Assembly: GCA_016932385.1 (NCBI GenBank) | Contig: JAFGCY010000066.1 | Location: 1 to 45,972, forward strand | Direction of reading: 5' to 3' | DNA: 45,972 bases | DNA from: a bacterium | Lineage (GTDB): Bacteria; 4484-113; JAFGCY01 | Shown: positions 28,560 to 37,372 of the stretch, piece by piece | Position numbering within the stretch: position 1 is the first letter of the stretch | Layout of the letters: every line of letters begins with the position of its first letter | Position numbers and translations under genes: made by a program | The notes under the pieces: model-generated | Seen by the model: only the letters and a program-made list of their open reading frames with translations | Told to the model about the DNA's origin: nothing | Database searches by the model: none

Positions 28560-29342
28560 GTGGATATCCTCAGTTACGGGCAAGGGGCCGCCCAGCTGTG
28601 GTTGTTGTTCATGCTGCGCACGCTGGGCTTCGTGGCGGTGGTGCCGTTGATGTCGGCGCGGTCCGCGCCGCCGCAATTCCGCATCGTGCTGGTTTTCTTC
28701 CTCACCACGCTGGCCTTCTCGGCCTGGATGCCGCGCCTGAACCTGCCCGCCCCCGACGCGTCCACGTTCGTGCCGGCGGCGTTCTCCGAGCTACTGCTCG
28801 GCCTGTTCATGGGCTTTATCGTCGGCATGGTGTTCGTCGCCTTCCAGTTCGCCGGCCAGTTCATCGGCTACCAGATGGGCTTCGCGATCGTCAACGTCCT
28901 CGACCCGCAGACCCAAAACCAGGTCAGCCTGGTCGGCGAGTTCATCTTCACCGTGGTGATGCTTTCGTTCCTGAACCTCAACCTGCACTACGACATGCTC
29001 GGGCTGTGGCACGCCAGCTACGAGATCGCCCCGCCCGGCGGCGTGGTGCTAGCAAACCTCGGTATCGAGCACATCGTCGCCATCGGCGACGACCTGGTGC
29101 TTTTAGCGCTGAAGGTCGCCGTGCCGCTGGTGGCGTTTTTAATCCTCACCGACGTCAGCCTGGGCATCATCGCGCGTGTGATGCCGCAGATGAACGTCTT
29201 CATCGTCGGCATCCCGATCAAGATCGCGATGGGCCTGCTGTTCCTGAGCCTCTTGGTACTGCAGCTCGACCCGGTGGTCCGCCAGACCACCAACCGCTTC
29301 ATCAACGACGCGGTGTCGATCCTGCATGCCGTGGGGACGTAG
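28560..29342 (+). CDS. fliR: FliR/SctT-family export apparatus protein
   Basis: About 260 residues with several membrane helices. The motif FQFAGQFIGYQMGFAIVNVLDP and the later ARVMPQMNVFIVGIPIKI are hallmarks of FliR (flagellar) and SctT (type III secretion), a core component of the export gate in the inner membrane. GTG 28560 has GGAG about 8 nt upstream; GTG 28545 is an in-frame alternative right after a TACACT -10. No other flagellar or type III gene lies within the window, which is unusual for this gene. Confidence 0.85.
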   Translation: MDILSYGQGAAQLWLLFMLRTLGFVAVVPLMSARSAPPQFRIVLVFFLTTLAFSAWMPRLNLPAPDASTFVPAAFSELLLGLFMGFIVGMVFVAFQFAGQFIGYQMGFAIVNVLDPQTQNQVSLVGEFIFTVVMLSFLNLNLHYDMLGLWHASYEIAPPGGVVLANLGIEHIVAIGDDLVLLALKVAVPLVAFLILTDVSLGIIARVMPQMNVFIVGIPIKIAMGLLFLSLLVLQLDPVVRQTTNRFINDAVSILHAVGT

Positions 29343-29405
29343 GCTTACTCAATGGTATCCTGTTAACGCAGCCCAACCGGTATCCCCATGGTTGCCTTTT
29401 TCCGT

Positions 29406-29411
29406 TATAAT
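29406..29411 (+). promoter_or_regulatory. -10 element (TATAAT) of subtilase gene
   Basis: TATAAT ends 32 nt before ATG 29444. GGAGG (29431-29435) gives a normal Shine-Dalgarno leader, unlike the leaderless housekeeping genes nearby. Confidence 0.5.
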
Positions 29412-29443
29412 TCATTTACAGGACTATTTCGGAGGTAGGTAAT

Positions 29444-30427
29444 ATGGGACATAGAGAGAGAGAGAGAGAGGCGCTTTGCTTCTCTAGGCACATACTGATT
29501 ACCGTAAGCATGCTTATCCTGGCTGTTTGTTGCCCGGCCTGCGGAGGGACGGGATATGACCAGCCGGCAAAGGATTCCGGCAGCATTGAACCAGGCACCG
29601 GCAGCAGCCCCGAGATAGCAACAGGCGGTGAAATGCTGGACGGCGGCGGCTCCGGTCAAGCCGGACCGATTGGCGATCCCCAGAGCCTGGCTGACTGGTC
29701 TCAAACGGCGATTAATGCCTGGGGGCCGGTAATCCAAACCCATTATGTCAGTACGGGACAAGGAGGCCTAACCGTACCAGTCAAGCAGCTATATAGCCCT
29801 GATCCTTTCACGGCCACGTATCAAATGGAAGATGGTTCAATTGTCGTATCCAATCGGCCACTCGGTGAAATAGTAAGCGCCCAATGCCTTGAAGATCTTC
29901 CACCTACTGTAGGCTGGAATGGTCCTAATGGACTAGTACAGATGTTCGAGAACGAAATACTGGTTAATTTCACGACAGCCGCTGCTCAGCTAGATATTGA
30001 ATTGCTTATCAGCCAATATAATCTGTATGTAATAATGTCGTGGTTCGAGCCATCTGGTGTCCCAGGACAAGGGAACTCCATAGCCAGTTTTCAATTCGAA
30101 TACGACGATGCGGTGTTTCCTACATTTGATGATGCATATGCGTTTTTCAACTCTCAACCCTTGGTAATCGTAGCTGGGCCAAATACCGCTGATCAGGTTG
30201 AGGATCATTACGATCCTCCGAATGATCCAATCTATACGGGTTGGATTGAACCGGACTTAACTTCATACAATCCTCTGGCCAGGATTGTCAATGTACTTGG
30301 CACAGACAATACACCACTGGTTCCAGCTGGACCGGAGACCGAAGAAGGAGAGTGGTTTTCAGATCAAGTGGTGGCCGTCGTAGACGATGGCGTATATCGA
30401 AACCATCCCGACTATGCCTTCCTTTGA
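29444..30427 (+). CDS. Subtilase (S8) lipoprotein, N-terminal part up to an in-frame TGA
   Basis: The exported precursor begins after GGAGG with MGHREREREALC and a lipoprotein signal ending in a lipobox (CPACGG). A propeptide-like region (about 60-290) follows, then the catalytic Asp motif VVAVVDDGVYRNHPDYAFL. There the frame meets a TGA (30425-30427). The next codons continue the same fold in the same frame and hold the catalytic His and Ser. Thus one subtilase gene is split by a single stop codon. The early codons contain nine AG repeats (29453-29470). The gene is visibly AT-richer than fliR or purD. It is the first gene of a subtilase-lipoprotein unit that was duplicated downstream. Confidence 0.85.
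   Translation: MGHREREREALCFSRHILITVSMLILAVCCPACGGTGYDQPAKDSGSIEPGTGSSPEIATGGEMLDGGGSGQAGPIGDPQSLADWSQTAINAWGPVIQTHYVSTGQGGLTVPVKQLYSPDPFTATYQMEDGSIVVSNRPLGEIVSAQCLEDLPPTVGWNGPNGLVQMFENEILVNFTTAAAQLDIELLISQYNLYVIMSWFEPSGVPGQGNSIASFQFEYDDAVFPTFDDAYAFFNSQPLVIVAGPNTADQVEDHYDPPNDPIYTGWIEPDLTSYNPLARIVNVLGTDNTPLVPAGPETEEGEWFSDQVVAVVDDGVYRNHPDYAFL
29453..29470 (+). repeat. (AG)9 microsatellite just after the subtilase start codon
   Basis: Nine perfect AG units in codons 4-9. Loss or gain of one unit would shift the frame and switch the protein off, as in phase-variable genes. No read data can be checked here. Confidence 0.85.
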
Positions 30428-30445
30428 GGAAAGCCCGATCCCAGT

Positions 30446-31381
30446 TTGGGAATCTGTGGCAAGGTGTCCTGGGTTGGCGTCGATTGCTTCCATAGCGAAT
30501 ATATTGTTGGGCGAGATACTGACTGGGAACATTGGCGCGGTGAACCCACCTACTATGATTCGCGTCGCGGCGGCGTTGTCCGCCATGGCACTGGTGTGGC
30601 AGGCATCATAAATGCTGGCACCAACAACGGCGTCGGCACAGCCGGTCTGGTTCCAACAGCTTTGGTTCTACCATTTGCTGTACAGAAAACTGATGCAACT
30701 CATCTGGATAAAAGCGCTGTTAAGAAGGCCTTTAGGGCATTACGTTTTCAATTCGCGCATGGTAGCTGGACTGAAATGGTTCGCGTGGTGAACATGAGCT
30801 TCGGTGGAAACGATTCGGATCTAGGAGGGTTTGAGATTTCAGCAGATTTAGACTTATACGACAGGTTGTATGTTGGCTCAGCAGGCAATGATGCTGTCAA
30901 TGAAAAAACATATCCTGGGGCTTATTCGTTTACACTTGGCGTATCAGGTTTATGGACAAATGAAAACGGAAGTGTGTGGAGAGCTTCAGAAGACGCAGAT
31001 GGAACGGGAGGCGGCTCTAGTTATTATAATGATAATTACTCAACATATCCAGTATCAGGAATATACCATTTCTTTGATCGTGTATCTGATCCAATGAGAT
31101 CTTACCATATGTCATTAGCTCCTCCTGGTCAAGGTATGATCAGCGAAAATACCTTTCAACACCCCGGCATTCAAGGAGTATACCATCATTTCAGTGGAAC
31201 CTCTGCCTGCGCTCCTGCTGTCTCTGGGCTAGCGGTGCTTCTGTATGATGCACATCCAGATTACAACTACACACAAATCCGACAACGCATAGTTGAGACA
31301 CGTCTCACGTATCTTGATCAGCATGGAGCAAGACAGATAGCCGGACCACTCAGCTATTCTAATGCACTTAGCGGTTGGTAA
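30446..31381 (+). CDS. Subtilase (S8), C-terminal part after the in-frame TGA
   Basis: Same frame as the preceding part; coding resemblance begins right after the TGA (GKPDPSLGICGKVSWVGVD), so TTG 30446 is only the first possible start. It carries the catalytic His in RHGTGVAGII and the Ser in FSGTSACAPAVSG, and ends in IAGPLSYSNALSGW. If only this part were translated it would lack the Asp and be inactive; with the stop read through, the triad is complete (Asp, His, Ser). GAGGAG after its end serves the lipoprotein at 31404. A truncated second copy of its C terminus lies at 32010-32261. Confidence 0.85.
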   Translation: MGICGKVSWVGVDCFHSEYIVGRDTDWEHWRGEPTYYDSRRGGVVRHGTGVAGIINAGTNNGVGTAGLVPTALVLPFAVQKTDATHLDKSAVKKAFRALRFQFAHGSWTEMVRVVNMSFGGNDSDLGGFEISADLDLYDRLYVGSAGNDAVNEKTYPGAYSFTLGVSGLWTNENGSVWRASEDADGTGGGSSYYNDNYSTYPVSGIYHFFDRVSDPMRSYHMSLAPPGQGMISENTFQHPGIQGVYHHFSGTSACAPAVSGLAVLLYDAHPDYNYTQIRQRIVETRLTYLDQHGARQIAGPLSYSNALSGW

Positions 31382-31403
31382 TTACCGTAAAGAGGAGACA
31401 AAC

Positions 31404-31946
31404 ATGATTATAAAACGATATTGTCATTGGCTTGGTTCGATTGTCTTTCTTCTCGCTGGCTGTGTTGGAGATTCTGTTTCGGTCGAGCAACCTAATAGCC
31501 TAGCAACGGTGACTGCCTATTTACCATACGTAGAAGCAGTTCACATACCAAGCCATGTTATCGCCAATCAATCATTTGAAATCGAGTTTGAGCTAGCAGC
31601 TCCGCTGCAACCAGATTCGCTCAACGGCTATTCAATGTCGCCTTATCTGAATATCTTTAGCTCAGTTGAAGATCAAGCAGAGGTAATAGATTTTGTTATC
31701 AGCACGTGGACTCATATGCCGGCAGTACCATCAGAGCCTAATCCCAATCCGAGTTTGACTATAGTGGGATTAGCAGCTGGCACTTATTCGCTTTGCATCA
31801 CGACAGCCGCTTCCGTCGAGCAGGGCGGGGTTGCCTTTACAGTTCAAGTTCCCGACTCGGATATGGATAGGTTTTCTCCTCAATACATGCCTGACAATCC
31901 GGCGGTTTCAAGTATCGAACTTGAGCTGACTGTTTATCCGGAGTAG
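31404..31946 (+). CDS. Small lipoprotein, copy 1
   Basis: 180 residues with a lipoprotein signal (IVFLLAGC, Cys about 18). The mature part is beta-rich: an ANQSFEIEFELAAPLQPDSLNGY segment and a repeat of the type LPAGTYTL (GLAAGTYSLCITTAAS). ATG 31404 is chosen for GAGGAG 6 nt upstream. It has a clear paralogue at 32285, and the last 50 bp plus 21 bp downstream are identical between the two copies. It follows the subtilase by 22 nt, so the two are probably one operon; the lipoprotein might hold or inhibit the protease, which is a guess. Confidence 0.8.
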   Translation: MIIKRYCHWLGSIVFLLAGCVGDSVSVEQPNSLATVTAYLPYVEAVHIPSHVIANQSFEIEFELAAPLQPDSLNGYSMSPYLNIFSSVEDQAEVIDFVISTWTHMPAVPSEPNPNPSLTIVGLAAGTYSLCITTAASVEQGGVAFTVQVPDSDMDRFSPQYMPDNPAVSSIELELTVYPE

Positions 31947-31967
31947 CGCCGTTCTACTCCTCGCCCA
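31897..31967 (+). repeat. 71-bp direct repeat, copy 1
   Basis: Identical to 32781-32851. It covers the lipoprotein 3' end and the start of the CBS-tail remnant. The rest of the two lipoprotein genes has diverged, so this exact stretch suggests recent recombination or gene conversion. Confidence 0.85.
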
Positions 31968-32009
31968 GCAGGTCGCGCGGAGTGATGATCCCCAGGGGTT
32001 CCTCGTGGC
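31956..32009 (-). pseudogene. Remnant of CBS-domain gene 3' end, copy A
   Basis: 51 of 54 bases match 39211-39264, the 3' end of the CBS gene. It encodes HEEPLGIITPRDLLGEE and a stop, and all differences are synonymous. At 32009 the similarity ends abruptly where the subtilase fragment starts. Confidence 0.8.
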
Positions 32010-32261
32010 AATGGCGTATATGATGGTGACCAAATCGAAGGCAGCGGCATATATGGCGTATATGACTCATTTGCTGGTACTTCCGCTTGTGCGCCACAAG
32101 CTGCTGCATTAGCAGCTTTGTTATACACGCAGAGCCCAGAAAGCAACTGGATAGATATATACAACAGAATTAGTAGCACAAGGAAAACTGAGTATGATCA
32201 GCATGGATCGCGGCAAATAGCGGGACCTATAAACTATTCAAGTGCCCTGACAGGATGGTAA
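32010..32261 (+). pseudogene. Subtilase C-terminal fragment, copy 2
   Basis: An open frame of 83 codons reads GVYDSFAGTSACAPQAAALAALL through IAGPINYSSALTGW, then TAA. It matches the end of the upstream subtilase (GTSACAP; IAGPLSYSNALSGW). The catalytic Ser motif is present, but Asp and His are missing. It lacks a start, so it is a truncated duplicate joined to the CBS remnant at about 32009. Confidence 0.85.
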
Positions 32262-32284
32262 AACCTGCCACAAAGGAGCATGAT

Positions 32285-32830
32285 ATGAAAAGCAGCTTGT
32301 TAGTATTCATCTGCTGTTGGCTCATCCTTACCGTTGCGGGTTGCGCCGGTAGTACTTCGCCCGTGGAAGGTCCAGGCCAGGGAACCGTTAGCCTGACCGT
32401 ATCCCTTCCATTCGTTGAAGATGTACGGCTACCTTCGCATGTAGCAGCCAATGAGGATTTCAGCATCGAGTTTGAGCTTTCATCTGTGCTGGAACCAGCG
32501 GCGCTGAATGGCTACTTTTTAAATTCTTACAGGAACGTATTCGGTGCGTATGATCCACAACCAGGCGATACGGTTGTTATCAGTACTTACACCGGCATTG
32601 GCGATCAAAGCGATCCGCCGGCCCAAAGCGCTCTCCTGGAAATGAACGGATTGCCCGCAGGTACATATACGCTCAGTATTACGACGGCCGCGTCGCGCAC
32701 CCAGGGCGGAACTTCTTTCGATATCGAAGTACCGTTCTTATCGCAGGAGCGGTGGCTGCCATCCGAGCACATCCCCGATGATCCGGCGGTTTCAAGTATC
32801 GAACTTGAGCTGACTGTTTATCCGGAGTAG
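32285..32830 (+). CDS. Small lipoprotein, copy 2
   Basis: 181 residues with a lipoprotein signal (ILTVAGC, Cys about 19). The mature part parallels copy 1 throughout: ANEDFSIEFELSSVLEPAALNGY, then GLPAGTYTLSITTAASRTQGG and an identical end SSIELELTVYPE. ATG 32285 has AAGGAG upstream. It follows the truncated subtilase, so the tandem unit [subtilase-lipoprotein] was duplicated and the second subtilase was lost. Function unknown. Confidence 0.8.
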   Translation: MKSSLLVFICCWLILTVAGCAGSTSPVEGPGQGTVSLTVSLPFVEDVRLPSHVAANEDFSIEFELSSVLEPAALNGYFLNSYRNVFGAYDPQPGDTVVISTYTGIGDQSDPPAQSALLEMNGLPAGTYTLSITTAASRTQGGTSFDIEVPFLSQERWLPSEHIPDDPAVSSIELELTVYPE

Positions 32831-32851
32831 CGCCGTTCTACTCCTCGCCCA
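32781..32851 (+). repeat. 71-bp direct repeat, copy 2
   Basis: Identical to 31897-31967. Confidence 0.85.
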
Positions 32852-32877
32852 ATAAATCGCGCGGGGTGATGATCCCC
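32840..32877 (-). pseudogene. Remnant of CBS-domain gene 3' end, copy B
   Basis: 38 bp encode GIITPRDLLGEE and a stop. It differs from copy A at five positions, all synonymous, including Leu codons CTG to TTA and TTG. Upstream of GIITP the sequence is unrelated to the CBS gene at 39209. Confidence 0.75.
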
Positions 32878-32914
32878 TTGGTTGTTGTCCTGTAGCTCCA
32901 AGTAGACCGTTTCG

Positions 32915-35900
32915 TTAAGCTTCTGGATCGAATTTGATTATCAGCAGGTCCTCGCCTCCTCCACCTCCGCTGTCATGTACGCCCGTTACGGGAACAACGC
33001 TGCCGCCGAGTGACCCGCCGACAATTGCCGGTGTAGTGACCTCACCTTCGAGACTGTCCCAAGCACCCGAGACACTATGCTGAACAAATGAGCCATTGAT
33101 CAGGTCGCCGGTAGAGTTCTGCCCAGATCCGGTAAACAGCAACTCGCCAGCAGCGGTTGTGTTGAATCCGCCGTGACTCCAGTTAGCCAGAGGTCCACTC
33201 CATTGCTTGGACATGAGCAGGTTACCGTCACTCGTCAGACGCGCCAAAGTCAGATAGGAATTCGAATTCGGTACGCCGAAGAATCCCAGTAAATAGACTT
33301 GACCTTCCCCGTTGACAATGACATCGGCCATCGAATCGGAGTCCGCGCCGCCAACCATCGTATCCCAGATCAACGCGGTTGCGCCTTGGTCGGGATTAGT
33401 CGACACCTTGATCGCGATTAGATCCCGCACGTCGGCGGGAGTAACAGTACAGGAGCCGGCGATGATCAACTTACCGTCGGCACCGGCACTGATCGCGGCG
33501 AAGCTGTCCGCCGCCGCCGTGCTCCACTGATAAGACCAGACGCCAGACGGGTTACCGCTGGCTGGAAAATGAACCAACACGCCATCGAAATAGCTATCGT
33601 TATGGTCCGTTTCACCAACCAAGTACACCGCGCCGTCCGGATTGATGTGAATCCCGCCGCCATTCCAGTCCCGGCTGGTCGTTCCCCAGGTTCTCGCCCA
33701 AATTAAATTACACGAGGAGTCAAGCTTGACCAGTAAGTAGTCCTGTTGACCGACACCGAAACTGTCGGTATAGCCAAACAAGTAGACATTGCCCGAACTA
33801 TCCACGGCCATACCGTAACAGCCATCATCCTCCGCGCCACCCCCGACCCAGTCCGCCGCCAGAGAGCCGTCGGGATTGAACTTCGCTACGATGAAGTCCT
33901 GATCCCTGTCGCCGCTGGTACTGCAATGGAAACCGCACAGATAACTGGTTCCATCGGCGTTCACCCAGCCGTCCTTGACCCAGCTTTCACCGGTTGGTGA
34001 GCTATAGCGCCGGGCCCACCGGTAAACGCCGGCATTGTCGTAGGAAATCACCAAACCGGACGGGTGCCCCCAGCCAATTATATAGTGATTGTTGTTACCG
34101 TCGAGACCGGGATAAACGGCTTCTTCGTTGCCCTGGGCCGTACCCCACGTGTGCGCCCAATCGACATCTCCCGCAGGCAGGATATCAACCGTCACCTGCG
34201 CTGTATCGGTCGCTCCGCCTTCATCCGTAATCTTGACCGTAGAAGTGTAAGTGCCGATCGTGGCATACTCAGCGTTGTACACGCTATCAGTGCCGCTATC
34301 ATAATCGTACGCTCCATCGGAGTCCAGGTCCCACAGATAGGAAATGCTGTCGTCGTTTCCGTCCGGATCGACACTTGCCGACGCGTCAAGCATGACCATC
34401 AACGGACGGCAGCCGCTGGACGGAGTCGCCGACAACACAGCATTCGGGCTTTGGTTACCCGGCATTGAAACGTCAATGCTGTACGGAATCCCGTCGTGCC
34501 GATTGTCGATATCATTCCAGAAGCACTCCTGTCCCAGCGTATTCGTGAAATAGGTGTACTTAACACCTAAGAGGTGCTGCTGCAGGAAACCGAGATGGTA
34601 CGAACCGGTTTCGCTAAAGACGAGTTGCAGATTAAATAACACTCCAGAGAACCCGGCGACCGCTGTCTGGTCGACCGGAAAGATACTAAGGCCGTTAAAA
34701 AACACCCGGCCGTTGTCCAAAGCCGTTGGCGAGATCGAGAAATCATCCGGGCCAAACAGCTCGCAGTCTGGCATGGCGAGCCAAAATCCATCCGGTTCCC
34801 AGCGCTCACCACCGACATCCCCTACATTGAAACTGTCAGGCACGTACGTAGCGTTGGATTCGACCGTCAACGCAACTCCGTTCATCGCATTAAAGGATTC
34901 GGATGGTGCTCCCGATGCAACAAGGATGGTCACCGGCTCGTTGATTTCTGCTGTGGTTTGCAGCGGAATGGCGTAAAGAGTGTTATAAGCCAACGAGATA
35001 CCCGGCATGGTCAGGCGGGCCGTGGTTTGAGAGAACAACCCGGTGTTGTCGGTTACAGTGATTGTGGTCACATCGGTAATACCAGTAAGTGGGCCATTAT
35101 GCACCGTGGACCAAGTGAATTCCGCGACGCGCGGATCTGGAGCGGATGCTTGTTTGGAAGTTTCATCTGCTAATAGGCCGTAAGGCTCGGTCACCGATAC
35201 TGTCAGTGTATCTGATGGATTCGCGTCCGATACCTGAACTGTAAGCTTTTGGCTACCGGAATTAAAAACGGCGCTTTCGATCCGGGGAGCAACGGGATAG
35301 CTGCCAGTACTGAAATAGCCGACGGCAGTGATGTCGTTTTCGCGAATCACACCATCCAGATCTGTATCGCAGAACACGTCATAATCTTCAGAGCCCTGTT
35401 CTCTGCCCATTTTGCTCCGAATCAAACTGAAGTCATCTACATTGACCTTACCGTCAAGATTGGCATCCCCGGGCAAGGCGTAAATGACAATATCCTCCTC
35501 CAGTGGAGCTCCCTCCCGCCCGTTATCGCTTAACGGTGTTGCCCGTAATGCAGCCAGGCCGTTGTCGAGTTCTTTAAAGTCAAAGCTATGCGAAAAACTG
35601 AAAGCCGGTGCGTTAACGTCAATAGTGATGCTAAGCAAGGTCTCGCTTGTTCCTTGCGTAACGACATCATACCGAATCGCGGCTACCTCGGCATTCGGGT
35701 TCGAAATCGATGCCTGCAGCGTATCCTTTTCGAGAAGCTTGCTTAAGACATTACCAGCCGGCAGCTGTAATCCGCCGATGGTCGGGCTTGGCGGCGGAGC
35801 GAAGTTGATCGCCTGTCCGATATTGACAAAGGGAACTTCAGGTGAAAAGCCGCTGGTCGAGTCGCCGGTTTCAGCCAGGAGGTCCATGACATCGCCGGGC

Positions 35901-37330
35901 AGGTACTCGGGATGCAAGATGAACAATAACGCTGCGGCACCCGCCACCGCCGGCGTGGCGCAACTGGTCCCCGTGAAAGTCCGATAGTCACTTGTGCCGG
36001 GCAGATCGCAGGATTTTAGGTCGGTGCCACCAGCCACATCAACCTGTGGTCCCCAATTGGAGTAACTGGCTCGGTTTAAATTACTGTGAACCGCGCCGAC
36101 GCAGAGAACCGTGTCATAGTCCGAAGGATAGTGGCTGAAGACGTCCGGATCATATGGAACATCCTCCAAGCCCGTTTCAGGATTCTCAAACAGCTCTTCT
36201 GCGTTGTTACCAGCCGCGGCGACGACCAGAATGCCATTGTCGAATGCACGTTGACAGGCGTTGTATTGTGGCTGGAAAATCGCTTCGGTCTTGTACCTTA
36301 ACGAGCCCCAGCTACAGCTGATCACGCGGATGTTATAGCCGGCCTCCGCCAAGTCAATGGCCAGCTCTAATCCCTCGGTAGTATTTGACAGATAGCCGGG
36401 CTCAGTCTTGCTGTTGCACTTGATCGGGACGATCCGGCAACCCATTCCCGTGCCAGTGATTGTTCTGTCGTTGTCGCTTTCGGCGGCAGCCACACCGGCA
36501 CAGCCAGTACCGTGGCTTAGTTCGTTGTTGTCCGGCGTTACATCGTTATCGCCCATGGTGATATCGAGTTGGTAGCTGGAAAACTCCACTTGGGGATCGA
36601 GTATCGTGTTACGCAATTCTTCATGGCTGAGGTTAAACGCGTCATCGATGATCGCGATCAGTACGCCAGGCTCCGTGTGCGTGTACTCCCAGGCAGCTTC
36701 GCAATCCATCCGGATTAACGCCCATTGCGGACCTGTGCTGTTGCCGCTCAGCAAGTAATCTGGGTCGTTCGGCTGATAGCTACACCGGTATAACGGCTGG
36801 AACGTAACATACTCGATCAGGTCAGGGAATTGGGCATAGATCTCCCTTGCCAAGTCCAGGTGATTGGTACCTTCGGGAACCGCAAAGCTGGCGAACAGGT
36901 TGTAATCGTTGTAAACCTGTGTCTCGATATCCAAATCGAATGCACCAGCAATAACATCACTGAACTTCTCGAATTTCGGTTCGTGGCGCATCAAAGCATT
37001 GGCCTGCGCCGCTGCCCGTCTTGTGGGCGGGAGTTGGTCACCAGCGCTATCGGCGTCGAACGGCAATTCGGCGTCACGTCGATAGCCCACATAAACCGCG
37101 GTGTCGTCATAATCCACGCCGGGAGTTCCCAGCTCATCAATTAATAGCCGTGGAGAAATGTTGTTGGTTACCTCTCCACCGGTAGAAGCATCCGATGACA
37201 GCGATTCGGGATTGATCACAGCGCTGACACCACCCGATTTCGGACCGCCACAGGCTGTAAGAAGCGCTAATAGCGTTACGCTGCCATAGCGTAGTATTTG
37301 CCGAAAGAATCTCCGTCTACTTGCGACCAT
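32915..37330 (-). CDS. Multidomain subtilase lipoprotein with dockerin, cohesin-like, PKD and beta-propeller parts
   Basis: 1471 residues. Signal peptide with lipobox LLTACGG (Cys about 27), then a propeptide. The S8 domain has Asp in VLIAIIDDAF (about 229), His in LSHGTGCAG (273), Asn in AAAGNN (375) and Ser in FTGTSCATP (456). A dockerin-like pair of calcium loops follows (GDANLDGKVNVDDFSLI and CDTDLDGVIRENDI, about 625-675), then a cohesin-like beta segment (about 800-960), a PKD domain (about 985-1070, FDASASVDPDG-type) and repeats of an SBBP-type beta-propeller (for example LVKLDSSCNLIWARTWG). It lies 42 nt after the cohesin/dockerin gene on the same strand, so they are likely one operon. 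A surface-anchored protease that may join a calcium-dependent complex. Confidence 0.88.
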   Translation of the reverse strand: MVASRRRFFRQILRYGSVTLLALLTACGGPKSGGVSAVINPESLSSDASTGGEVTNNISPRLLIDELGTPGVDYDDTAVYVGYRRDAELPFDADSAGDQLPPTRRAAAQANALMRHEPKFEKFSDVIAGAFDLDIETQVYNDYNLFASFAVPEGTNHLDLAREIYAQFPDLIEYVTFQPLYRCSYQPNDPDYLLSGNSTGPQWALIRMDCEAAWEYTHTEPGVLIAIIDDAFNLSHEELRNTILDPQVEFSSYQLDITMGDNDVTPDNNELSHGTGCAGVAAAESDNDRTITGTGMGCRIVPIKCNSKTEPGYLSNTTEGLELAIDLAEAGYNIRVISCSWGSLRYKTEAIFQPQYNACQRAFDNGILVVAAAGNNAEELFENPETGLEDVPYDPDVFSHYPSDYDTVLCVGAVHSNLNRASYSNWGPQVDVAGGTDLKSCDLPGTSDYRTFTGTSCATPAVAGAAALLFILHPEYLPGDVMDLLAETGDSTSGFSPEVPFVNIGQAINFAPPPSPTIGGLQLPAGNVLSKLLEKDTLQASISNPNAEVAAIRYDVVTQGTSETLLSITIDVNAPAFSFSHSFDFKELDNGLAALRATPLSDNGREGAPLEEDIVIYALPGDANLDGKVNVDDFSLIRSKMGREQGSEDYDVFCDTDLDGVIRENDITAVGYFSTGSYPVAPRIESAVFNSGSQKLTVQVSDANPSDTLTVSVTEPYGLLADETSKQASAPDPRVAEFTWSTVHNGPLTGITDVTTITVTDNTGLFSQTTARLTMPGISLAYNTLYAIPLQTTAEINEPVTILVASGAPSESFNAMNGVALTVESNATYVPDSFNVGDVGGERWEPDGFWLAMPDCELFGPDDFSISPTALDNGRVFFNGLSIFPVDQTAVAGFSGVLFNLQLVFSETGSYHLGFLQQHLLGVKYTYFTNTLGQECFWNDIDNRHDGIPYSIDVSMPGNQSPNAVLSATPSSGCRPLMVMLDASASVDPDGNDDSISYLWDLDSDGAYDYDSGTDSVYNAEYATIGTYTSTVKITDEGGATDTAQVTVDILPAGDVDWAHTWGTAQGNEEAVYPGLDGNNNHYIIGWGHPSGLVISYDNAGVYRWARRYSSPTGESWVKDGWVNADGTSYLCGFHCSTSGDRDQDFIVAKFNPDGSLAADWVGGGAEDDGCYGMAVDSSGNVYLFGYTDSFGVGQQDYLLVKLDSSCNLIWARTWGTTSRDWNGGGIHINPDGAVYLVGETDHNDSYFDGVLVHFPASGNPSGVWSYQWSTAAADSFAAISAGADGKLIIAGSCTVTPADVRDLIAIKVSTNPDQGATALIWDTMVGGADSDSMADVIVNGEGQVYLLGFFGVPNSNSYLTLARLTSDGNLLMSKQWSGPLANWSHGGFNTTAAGELLFTGSGQNSTGDLINGSFVQHSVSGAWDSLEGEVTTPAIVGGSLGGSVVPVTGVHDSGGGGGEDLLIIKFDPEA

Positions 37331-37372
37331 TGTTTAATCCTGTTCAACCTATCGATTCCAATTCACTATTAA

